Part shown: piece after piece, positions 1 to 6,734 of the stretch
How the letters are laid out: each line of letters opens with the position of its first letter
Numbering within the stretch: position 1 is the stretch's first letter
Origin: Verrucomicrobia subdivision 6 bacterium
GTDB lineage: Bacteria; Verrucomicrobiota; Verrucomicrobiia; Methylacidiphilales; Verrucolacustridaceae
Length of the DNA: 21,718 bases
Direction of reading: 5' to 3'
NCBI GenBank assembly: GCA_945866245.1
Contig: CAMBGW010000011.1
Location: forward strand, 1 to 21,718
The notes under the pieces: model-generated
Told to the model about the DNA's origin: nothing
What the model saw: the letters and a program-made list of their open reading frames with translations, nothing else
Database searches by the model: none
Made by a program: the position numbers and the translations under genes

Positions 1-1124
1 CAGAATGACGGAGCACGAATCTTGAGTCGGTGCGGCACGCCACCCCCACGACTGTTGAGATAAAATCCCAACTCCCCTTTCGGATTTTCCGCCCCGAAAT
101 ATATTTCCCCAACTGGAGCGTCTGGCCCCTGCGTCACCACCAGAAACTGGTGAATCAGCTCCTCCATCTTCGTCAGGACTTTATCTTTGGCTGGGAGAAC
201 ATTTTTTGGGTCGTGCACTTGCCAGGCCCCGCCCGGCATTTTAGCCACCGCTTGCCGCAAAATTAGAACGCTCTGCCTCATCTCCTCCATCCGAACAGCA
301 AATCGATCATAGCAGTCCCCTGTCGAGCCTACTGGGACCTCAAAGTCATAGGTCTGATAATCCAAGTAGGGAAAAGCGCGCCGAACATCATAGGGATTAC
401 CCGAGCCACGCAGGTTGGGCCCGGTCAACCCGTAGTCCAAGGCGATGTCATCAGGAATAATTCCCACATCTTTGGTTCGATCCACAAAGATTCTGTTCCG
501 ATTTAACATACTGCCGAACTCATCCAAACGCCCAGGAAACTGCGCACAGAACTCGGTCACCCCCTCAAGAAAGCCAGGCGGAATATCGCGCGTTTGCCCC
601 CCCACCCGCGTGAAACTCGTGGTAAAGCGAGCTCCCGTGAGTAGCTCGATCAAATTGTAAATCTTTTCCCGCTCCGTAAAGGTGTAAAGAAACATGGTCA
701 TCGCTCCCACATCCATGGCAAAAGCCCCTAAGCCCAAAAGATGGGCCGAGATTCGAGCCAACTCACAGCAAATGACGCGTGTCACCTTGGCCCGGGGGGG
801 CAACTCAAAGCCCATCAACTTTTCAACCGCACAAGCATAGGCAACGTTGTTGGCCAGTGGTGCCATGTAATCCAGTCGGTCGGTGTAGGGAACGAACTGA
901 TTCCAAGTCATGTTTTCGGCAATTTTTTCGTCCCCCCGATGGAGATAGCCGATATCCGTATCCACTTTTGTAATCACCTCCCCATCCAACTCAAGAACGA
1001 GACGCAAAACTCCGTGGGTGCTGGGATGGGAAGGTCCAATGTTGAGAACTAACTTCTCTCCCACATCCTCACTCTCCGCCGTCCGTGCGAGTGTGTCCCC
1101 AAACTCCAAGGTTGTCGTGCTCAC
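1..1124 (-). CDS. nuoD: NADH-quinone oxidoreductase subunit D (complex I 49 kDa subunit), 3' end cut by window edge
   Basis: This subunit of the peripheral arm of respiratory complex I helps form the quinone-binding cavity at the membrane interface. About 374 residues are visible and the reading runs off the left edge. Stand-alone NuoD is about 400 residues, so only the C-terminal tail is missing. Seen: GPSHPSTHG at residues 30-38 and IGYLHRG at 58-64. By comparison with Thermus Nqo4, H37 and Y86 (in TDRLDYM) correspond to the quinone-site His/Tyr pair. The start is GTG at 1124, sharing a GTGA overlap with the nuoC stop and preceded by a good AGGAG Shine-Dalgarno. It is the third gene of a translationally coupled nuoBCD run. 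NuoC and NuoD are separate here, not fused as in E. coli. Identification is secure. Confidence 0.96.
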   Translation of the reverse strand, partial: MSTTTLEFGDTLARTAESEDVGEKLVLNIGPSHPSTHGVLRLVLELDGEVITKVDTDIGYLHRGDEKIAENMTWNQFVPYTDRLDYMAPLANNVAYACAVEKLMGFELPPRAKVTRVICCELARISAHLLGLGAFAMDVGAMTMFLYTFTEREKIYNLIELLTGARFTTSFTRVGGQTRDIPPGFLEGVTEFCAQFPGRLDEFGSMLNRNRIFVDRTKDVGIIPDDIALDYGLTGPNLRGSGNPYDVRRAFPYLDYQTYDFEVPVGSTGDCYDRFAVRMEEMRQSVLILRQAVAKMPGGAWQVHDPKNVLPAKDKVLTKMEELIHQFLVVTQGPDAPVGEIYFGAENPKGELGFYLNSRGGGVPHRLKIRAPSF

Positions 1125-1690
1125 AACGATCTCTCCTCAGCTGGATGAGCGCGGGGCTCTCGATCTTGGGTTAAAGATGCTGAGCTGGTCACAAAGGGCC
1201 CGCCCTCCAGCGGAGCTTTCGCCGTAAAAGCAATATCCGGCATCTCTGTCGGCAACCCTTCCAAAGGAAAATCCTTTCGTAGGGGGTGATGGGGATACCC
1301 ATCCCACATCAGAATCCGGCGCAAGTCGGGATGATCGGCAAAACGTACTCCCACCATGTCCCAAGCTTCACGCTCATGCCAATCCGCCGTCTTCCAAATA
1401 TTCGAAACGGTGGGAACTGCGTCCCCTTCGGCGACCTTCGTCTTAATTCGTAGATGCTTTTTTTCTCGCAGATTGCACAACTCGTAGACCACCTCAAAGC
1501 GCGGATCGGTACCGTGATGATCCACCGCGGTCAGATCCACCAAGTAGGTGTAACCTTTCGCCTTGAGTGAAGTCATTAGCTCAGGGAGTTTTTCTTTCGC
1601 CACAACCCAACTGGATTCACCACGAAAATCAGGCAACTTTTCCGCTCCAGGAGCGATTTCCTCGATCAGCACATCCTGCCCCATACTCAT
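1121..1690 (-). CDS. nuoC: NADH-quinone oxidoreductase subunit C (complex I 30 kDa subunit)
   Basis: This structural subunit of the complex I peripheral arm binds NuoD. It is 189 residues long. The 30 kDa family signature is clear at residues 105-144: HEREAWDMVGVRF, then HPDLRRILMWDG, then HPLRKDFPLEG. The ATG at 1690 overlaps the nuoB TGA as ATGA, and its own TGA overlaps the nuoD GTG as GTGA, so all three genes are translationally coupled. A second ATG two codons in (MSMGQ) is a possible alternative start. The Shine-Dalgarno is weak, consistent with coupling. The Gly/Pro/Arg-rich tail after the signature is variable in this family. Confidence 0.95.
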   Translation of the reverse strand: MSMGQDVLIEEIAPGAEKLPDFRGESSWVVAKEKLPELMTSLKAKGYTYLVDLTAVDHHGTDPRFEVVYELCNLREKKHLRIKTKVAEGDAVPTVSNIWKTADWHEREAWDMVGVRFADHPDLRRILMWDGYPHHPLRKDFPLEGLPTEMPDIAFTAKAPLEGGPFVTSSASLTQDREPRAHPAEERSL

Positions 1691-2202
1691 GCCGCCTGTT
1701 TTTGACCCAACACCACCCCGCGACTATGAGCAATCTTGTCCTGCAGCTTCATTAAACCTTCTAAAACCGCCTCGGGGCGAGGTGGACAACCTGAAATATA
1801 AACGTCCACGGGTATGAGGTGATCGATTCCTTGCAGCACCGCATAGCTTCGGTACATCCCGCCCGTGCTGGCGCATGCCCCCATGGCAATACACCACTTC
1901 GGTTCAGCCATCTGGTCCCAGACACGCTTTGTCGCGAGGGCCATTTTATAGGTCACCGTGCCCGCAACAATCATTAGGTCCGATTGTCGGGGGGAAAAGC
2001 GCATCACCTCAGCCCCAAATCGGGCGATATCGAATCGACTGGAAGCAGATGCCATCAACTCAATGGCACAACAGGCCAAGCCCATGGGCATGGGCCAAAG
2101 CGAATTTTTTCTCATCCAATTGACCGCAGCATCAAGGGTGGTCAGAACCACGTTCCCCTCCACCTTCGAATTGTAGCCAAGTTCACTGGTGCTCATCGAC
2201 AT
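1687..2202 (-). CDS. nuoB: NADH-quinone oxidoreductase subunit B (complex I 20 kDa, N2 cluster subunit)
   Basis: NuoB carries the terminal 4Fe-4S cluster N2, which passes electrons to quinone. It is 171 residues long with all four expected cysteine ligands: the tandem pair C44-C45 in GLACCAIELM, C110 in MGACASTGGM and C139 in ISGCPPRPEA. It is the first gene of the nuoBCD run. No nuoA is found upstream: 95 bp separate it from a divergent antiporter gene. There is no Shine-Dalgarno before ATG 2202, but a promoter-like TTGCCC-16-TAGCTT ends 5 nt before it, so the mRNA may be leaderless. ATG 2196 (MSTSEL) is the alternative start. Confidence 0.97.
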   Translation of the reverse strand: MSMSTSELGYNSKVEGNVVLTTLDAAVNWMRKNSLWPMPMGLACCAIELMASASSRFDIARFGAEVMRFSPRQSDLMIVAGTVTYKMALATKRVWDQMAEPKWCIAMGACASTGGMYRSYAVLQGIDHLIPVDVYISGCPPRPEAVLEGLMKLQDKIAHSRGVVLGQKQAA

Positions 2203-2207
2203 AGGTG

Positions 2208-2235
2208 AAGCTAGTCAGGGTTTTGAGGAGGGCAA
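2208..2235 (-). promoter_or_regulatory. Candidate promoter for nuoBCD abutting the start codon
   Basis: On the minus strand, TTGCCC (2235-2230), a 16-bp spacer and TAGCTT (2213-2208) are followed by only 5 nt before ATG 2202. The hexamers are imperfect but TAGCTT keeps the key TA...T positions. Transcription would start at or within a base or two of the nuoB ATG. Inferred from sequence only. Confidence 0.4.
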
Positions 2236-2284
2236 GACTGGGGGGATAGGAATCAGTCCCGCTTGACCCTGCTATTAACTCCCT

Positions 2285-2306
2285 GCATCCAAGAAGGATG
2301 CTTCTT
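2285..2306 (+). promoter_or_regulatory. Two overlapping inverted repeats around the antiporter start codon
   Basis: GCATCC (2285-2290) and GGATGC (2296-2301) form a perfect 6-bp stem with a 5-nt loop that contains the ATG at 2298. AAGAAG (2291-2296) and CTTCTT (2301-2306) form a competing 6-bp stem with a 4-nt loop. Both would involve the purine-rich AAGAAGG that lies directly against the ATG. This is a possible translation-control element, but such short stems can also arise by chance. Confidence 0.35.
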
Positions 2307-3599
2307 ACGGCTATAAACATGGGTGCCCCCCCACCCCTCTGGATGCTTGCCCCTTTTCTGCTTTTGATCGTGGGCATAGCAGTTTGCCCCCTTCTCTTCG
2401 CCCCGTGGTGGCATAAGCGATACCCCTTGATCAGCGTGACCCTGGGCTTGGTTGTGATCGGTTACTACCTCCTGCTTCAAGGTTCCGTATCACCTGTCAC
2501 AGCCGCACTGGAAGAGTATATCAGCTTTATCTCCCTGATCGGATCTCTCTTCGTTGTCTCGGGTGGAATCCGGATCGGAGTTGAGGGCGAGGCTACCCCG
2601 TTTCGAAACGTGCTCTTTCTTTGCGTCGGAGGCCTCTTGGCCAATGTCCTTGGAACAACCGGTGCCGCCATGCTGCTCATCCGGCCCTGGATTCGCATGA
2701 ATCGATACCGCATTACCGGTTTTCATATCGTTTTCTTTATTTTTATCGTAGCCAATATCGGGGGTTGCCTTACCCCCATTGGCGATCCTCCCCTTTTTCT
2801 TGGGTACCTTCGCGGAGTCCCCTTCTTTTGGACTCTGCAAACCTTATGGGTTGAATGGCTCTTTGTCGTCGGCCTCGTTTTAGCAGTCTTCTACGTCTTC
2901 GACCGCCTCAACTTCACACGTGCACCCAAGCCAATTCAGGTAAAAGAGACAAGCCATGAGGCCTTCCAAATCGAGGGCTGGAAAAACATATCTTTTCTAG
3001 GCTTGATCCTATTTGCCGTCCTCATCCGCGGGGCAGGAGTTCCATGGTTTTTGTCGAACGGAATCATGGTGGCGGCTGCCTTGGCCTCGTACTTCATCAC
3101 CACCCCGACCGTACGACAAAGAAATGAGTTTACCTTCGAGCCTCTCAAAGAGGTGGCCTGGCTCTTTTTTGGAATTTTCTCCACTTTGATTCCAGTCATC
3201 CATCTTCTCAACTCCTCGGCTCATAACCTTGGGCACCCCTCGAACCTGCATTACTACTGGATGACAGGTTCCCTCTCATCCTTTCTTGATAATGCCCCCA
3301 CCTATTTGACCTTCCTCACCCTCGCCTTGAACCTCCATGAGCCTGCCCTCCATCTCTTCGACCAAGCGGAAATCGCCCGTTTCGCCGCGCAAGATCCAGC
3401 CACTCTCGCGGCCATATCCCTTGGGGCCGTTTTCTTTGGAGCCGCCACCTATATCGGAAATGGCCCAAACCTTATGGTCAGGTCGATCGCGGAGTCTTCG
3501 AAAATCAAGATGCCCTCCTTTTTTGGATACATCTTCCGCTTCACCCTCCCGATTCTCATTCCAATCCTCGCCTTGGCGGGTTGGATCTTTTTGCGATAA
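2298..3599 (+). CDS. Putative sodium:proton antiporter / CitMHS_2-like ion transporter
   Basis: This is a polytopic inner-membrane protein of 433 residues with about 11 hydrophobic segments, typical of the ion-transporter superfamily (NhaD/ArsB/CitMHS). The two pseudo-symmetric signature regions are visible: GGCLTPIGDPPLFLGY at about 155-170, and GAATYIGNGPNLMV at 381-394. A third conserved stretch, SSFLDNAPTYLTF, lies at 327-339. The family usually exchanges Na+ for H+ or moves carboxylates; the ion here cannot be read from sequence. The gene is divergent from nuoBCD and sits 10 nt before malQ. ATG 2298 has AAGAAGG immediately against it, which is too close to work as a normal Shine-Dalgarno. 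ATG 2319 is an alternative start, and hairpins overlap the first start. Confidence 0.82.
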   Translation: MLLTAINMGAPPPLWMLAPFLLLIVGIAVCPLLFAPWWHKRYPLISVTLGLVVIGYYLLLQGSVSPVTAALEEYISFISLIGSLFVVSGGIRIGVEGEATPFRNVLFLCVGGLLANVLGTTGAAMLLIRPWIRMNRYRITGFHIVFFIFIVANIGGCLTPIGDPPLFLGYLRGVPFFWTLQTLWVEWLFVVGLVLAVFYVFDRLNFTRAPKPIQVKETSHEAFQIEGWKNISFLGLILFAVLIRGAGVPWFLSNGIMVAAALASYFITTPTVRQRNEFTFEPLKEVAWLFFGIFSTLIPVIHLLNSSAHNLGHPSNLHYYWMTGSLSSFLDNAPTYLTFLTLALNLHEPALHLFDQAEIARFAAQDPATLAAISLGAVFFGAATYIGNGPNLMVRSIAESSKIKMPSFFGYIFRFTLPILIPILALAGWIFLR

Positions 3600-3609
3600 G
3601 ATATTTCTG

Positions 3610-5136
3610 ATGCCACTCACCCGTTCCGCCGGAATTCTCCTTCACCCCACATCCCTTCCGGGCCGCTTCGGCATGGGCGAGATTGGCCCCGAAGCTCACC
3701 GTTGGTTGGCCCACCTCAACAGTATGTCTCAAAAGCTGTGGCAAGTCCTTCCACTAGGCCCCACTGGCTATGGTGACTCCCCTTACCAAACCCTTTCCAC
3801 CTTTGCCGGAAACACCATGCTCATCTCCTTTGACTCACTTCAAGATGAGGGGCTCTTGCGGGAGGAAGATCTAAAAGATTTTCCTCTTTTTCCAGAAAGC
3901 CATGTGGATTACGGCCCGGTCATCATCGCACGCTCAAGAATTCTCGACAAGGTGGCCAAGTCTTTTGCTCGTCGCGCCTCCCCCGCCTTGAAAGCGGGAT
4001 GGATGCAATTTTGCGAAAAAGAAAGTCATTGGCTGAACGACTACACCCTATTTTGCGCTTTAAAAAAAGAGTACGGCGGAGGCCCCTGGGTCCAGTGGCC
4101 CGAGGATCTGCGCCAACGCCAAACTTCCGCCATCCTAGAGGCCAAGAAGAAACACTCGGTCGAAATGAAATATTCCACGATTCTGCAGTTTCTTTTTTTC
4201 CATCAGTGGAACTCACTACGACAAGAGGCTAAAAAGCGCGGAATCTCGATCATCGGCGATATTCCCATCTTTGTTGCCCATGATAGTGCCGACGTCTGGT
4301 GCCGTCCTGAACTTTTCTTTATGGAGAAAGACGGCCAACCCTCCGTCATTGCAGGTGTTCCCCCTGACTACTTCAGCCAGACGGGACAAAGGTGGGGCAA
4401 TCCGCTCTATCGATGGGAGATGCACGAAAAGGAAAACTTCGCCTGGTGGATCGCGCGACTGAAAAGCTCTCTTGAGCTATACGATACTGTTCGAATCGAC
4501 CACTTTCGGGGGTTTGCCGCCTATTGGGAGATTCCTGCCCATGAAAAGACTGCGGTCCGTGGTCACTGGGTTCCTGGGCCAGGCCGAAAGCTTTTCGACG
4601 CGGCACACCAGGTGCTGGGTTCCCTTCCTATTTTGGCGGAAGACCTCGGGGTCATCACTCCCGAAGTCGACGCACTCCGGGATGATCTCAATTTTCCCGG
4701 AATGAGAATCCTTCAGTTTGCCTTCGGAGATGACCCTAAAGCCGAATCGTTCCGACCTGAAAGCTATCCCGCCAACTGCGCTGTCTACACTGGCACCCAT
4801 GATAACGACACCACCGTCGGCTGGTACCAAAGCGAGCCCGGCAAAGACTCGACGAGGAACGCAGATCAGATCCGACGCGAACAGCACAACGCACGAACCT
4901 ACCTCTCCTGCGACGGTTCTCAGATTCATTGGGACATGATCGGTCTTGCCCTCCGATCCCCTGCCAACACAGCCATATACCCTCTGCAAGATGTTCTGGG
5001 GCTTGGCTCGACCGCTCGCATGAATGTTCCCGGACGAGAGGAGGGAAACTGGTCATGGCGCTTCCAATGGAACCAACTCACGCCCCAAGTGGAACAACAT
5101 CTCCATCGCCTCACCCTTGAGGCAAATCGCAACTAA
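3610..5136 (+). CDS. malQ: 4-alpha-glucanotransferase (amylomaltase, GH77)
   Basis: MalQ transfers alpha-1,4-glucan segments between maltodextrins and acts in cytoplasmic glycogen/maltodextrin turnover. It is 508 residues, the normal length for a short-form bacterial enzyme. Seen: LPLGPTGYGDSPYQ near the N-terminus, the nucleophile D297 in VRIDHFRGF, the acid/base E344 in AEDLGVITP, and the transition-state Asp D398 in GTHDNDTT. All catalytic residues are intact. The start at ATG 3610 gives the typical beginning (RSAGILLHPTSLPGRFG); the open frame extends upstream into the antiporter gene without homology. It lies 10 nt after the antiporter, so the two may be cotranscribed. Its stop is 2 nt from the stop of the convergent nuclease gene, with no terminator visible between them. 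Confidence 0.96.
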   Translation: MPLTRSAGILLHPTSLPGRFGMGEIGPEAHRWLAHLNSMSQKLWQVLPLGPTGYGDSPYQTLSTFAGNTMLISFDSLQDEGLLREEDLKDFPLFPESHVDYGPVIIARSRILDKVAKSFARRASPALKAGWMQFCEKESHWLNDYTLFCALKKEYGGGPWVQWPEDLRQRQTSAILEAKKKHSVEMKYSTILQFLFFHQWNSLRQEAKKRGISIIGDIPIFVAHDSADVWCRPELFFMEKDGQPSVIAGVPPDYFSQTGQRWGNPLYRWEMHEKENFAWWIARLKSSLELYDTVRIDHFRGFAAYWEIPAHEKTAVRGHWVPGPGRKLFDAAHQVLGSLPILAEDLGVITPEVDALRDDLNFPGMRILQFAFGDDPKAESFRPESYPANCAVYTGTHDNDTTVGWYQSEPGKDSTRNADQIRREQHNARTYLSCDGSQIHWDMIGLALRSPANTAIYPLQDVLGLGSTARMNVPGREEGNWSWRFQWNQLTPQVEQHLHRLTLEANRN

Positions 5137-5138
5137 AC

Positions 5139-6647
5139 CTACTTAATCCAGCTTGGGTCTTGAATGATGAACTGGAGCTTCCCTTTATAAAGTCCTAGCT
5201 CTCCAACAACTTTCACCTGACTTCCTTTGGCCATCACCCGGATGGCATCTTTTAGATTTTTATTATACGAATGCAGAGAATAAAGTTTCCCTCCTACTTC
5301 AATTTCGAGGGGGCGAATTTTTGATAAGGTCCCCTCGACCAAGAAATACTCACCAATCGCACGGGCTACCTCCTCGGCAGAGGCACTTTGCAGGACTGAC
5401 GCGTTTCGAAGCTTACTTCGGTCGACCCGATCAAATCCCACGAGAACCACTTCCTTGGGAGGCAGGGAGCTTTTGGGTGAAGCGCCACCAACAACATTGA
5501 TTCCATCACCAACTCGAAAAGTTGCCATCACGGGAAAGTGATCACTCGCCCCCCAACCAGGTCCATAGTTGGTCCAACGCCACGGCAGACCTAGGGGCTC
5601 GCGAACATTGACCCCCGGAACTAGCACCTGGTGGAAACTACCAGGCACATACTCCACCCCTTTTCTATCCCCTAACCCACGTGTGATCATGATCTGAATT
5701 AATGTTCCCCACTCGCCATTGTACTCGTCCGAATATCGTTTCTCAGGATCCACATCGAACCAAAGATTGTAGAGATCCGGTTTTCCCTCCCCGCCCAGCA
5801 CTTTCGCATCCCCCTGAGATCCCAATACGTCCTGCACTGCGGTCTTCATCATAAAAGAGTATCTTTGACCTTGGTTATAGTGAGTATTGAAATCTCCACC
5901 TAAGATGACATCGGCCGACGGGTTGGCCTGTAAAATTTGATCTAAGCGATCGCGTACCGTTTTGGCATTCCCGAGCCGTGTATTCTCCATGGCGGGATTT
6001 CCCGCACCGCTTTTCCAGTGATTTCCCAGGATGATTACCTTGGCCCCACCAACCTCCAACTCCGTTTCTAAAATGCCGCGCGCCGAGGGAGTCACCCAAG
6101 TATTCTTGGACACGATTGGAAGTCGCGTCAGGAGTCCTGTGGTAATCGCCTCCTGATGTTTTTGTGCCGCCTCAGGAACATCCCCAACAACCACGGTGTA
6201 TCCTGGGAGGCCCTCATCCTCGAGGGCTTTCAAAAGCCACGCTTGAACAGGAACTCCCCGCAACTCATCAGTCAGATCACTTGTCAGCATCTTTTCATAC
6301 GTCGTGCCCTTATATTTCAATAAGAACTTCTTGAGATCTAAAACGTTTGAGTTGGGGGATTGATCGGCCTCAAGTTCATTCAGGATGACCACATCCGGCC
6401 CGCGGCCATTTCCCACGCTTTTTAAAACGGTCGCGATTGTTTTTAGTTTCCGCGCCAACTTGCTCGGCCCGTAGCTATTCTCGTCCGTAGGTGATTCTAC
6501 ATAGTCGTCGTACGACGAGATTCGATCCACATCGAAAAGATTTTCTACATTGTAGGCCATCACCGTGAACTCTGTGCCTCCGTCCCCTCTCAACTCCCCA
6601 ATAAAAAGGCAGGCCAGCGTAAGATAGATTCTCCAAAAACAACTCAC
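5139..6647 (-). CDS. Exported endonuclease/exonuclease/phosphatase-family protein with C-terminal OB-like segment
   Basis: The 502-residue protein starts with a signal-peptide-like stretch (basic R6, hydrophobic 7-17). The EEP fold follows, with its usual catalytic stations: MAYNVENLFD (30-39), VILNELE (87-93, metal-binding Glu), GNHWKSG (208-214), GGDFNTH (250-256) and GASDHFPV (366-373, catalytic Asp-His). Residues about 420-502 look like a small OB-fold nucleic-acid-binding domain (YFLVEGTL, then a strand-rich ending). It is probably an extracytoplasmic nuclease or phosphodiesterase; the substrate is unknown. The start is GTG 6647, the only start after an in-frame TGA. A TAGGGT sits 6 nt upstream and the Shine-Dalgarno (GAGG) is too close. 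All active-site motifs are intact. Confidence 0.85.
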   Translation of the reverse strand: MSCFWRIYLTLACLFIGELRGDGGTEFTVMAYNVENLFDVDRISSYDDYVESPTDENSYGPSKLARKLKTIATVLKSVGNGRGPDVVILNELEADQSPNSNVLDLKKFLLKYKGTTYEKMLTSDLTDELRGVPVQAWLLKALEDEGLPGYTVVVGDVPEAAQKHQEAITTGLLTRLPIVSKNTWVTPSARGILETELEVGGAKVIILGNHWKSGAGNPAMENTRLGNAKTVRDRLDQILQANPSADVILGGDFNTHYNQGQRYSFMMKTAVQDVLGSQGDAKVLGGEGKPDLYNLWFDVDPEKRYSDEYNGEWGTLIQIMITRGLGDRKGVEYVPGSFHQVLVPGVNVREPLGLPWRWTNYGPGWGASDHFPVMATFRVGDGINVVGGASPKSSLPPKEVVLVGFDRVDRSKLRNASVLQSASAEEVARAIGEYFLVEGTLSKIRPLEIEVGGKLYSLHSYNKNLKDAIRVMAKGSQVKVVGELGLYKGKLQFIIQDPSWIK

Positions 6648-6697
6648 ACCTCAACCCTACTGATTTTTTAGCTGTTTCACACTCATTCCTCGCCCGC

Positions 6698-6725
6698 TTG
6701 ACGCCCCAACACTTCCCGTTAAAAT
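6698..6725 (+). promoter_or_regulatory. Candidate sigma70-like promoter for the WG-repeat gene
   Basis: TTGACG (6698-6703), 16 bp, TAAAAT (6720-6725): each hexamer has one mismatch to consensus. The predicted transcription start (about 6732) is about 3 nt before GTG 6735, leaving no room for a Shine-Dalgarno. This is one of the best promoter matches in the window. Confidence 0.55.
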
Positions 6726-6734
6726 ATTGATTCT

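Noticed and set aside
3337..3609. Upstream extension of malQ
   Set aside because: It lies inside the antiporter gene in another frame; MalQ homology starts at ATG 3610.
4477..4989. 170-codon open frame on the minus strand inside malQ
   Set aside because: It is antiparallel to a well-supported enzyme gene and has no recognisable protein features.
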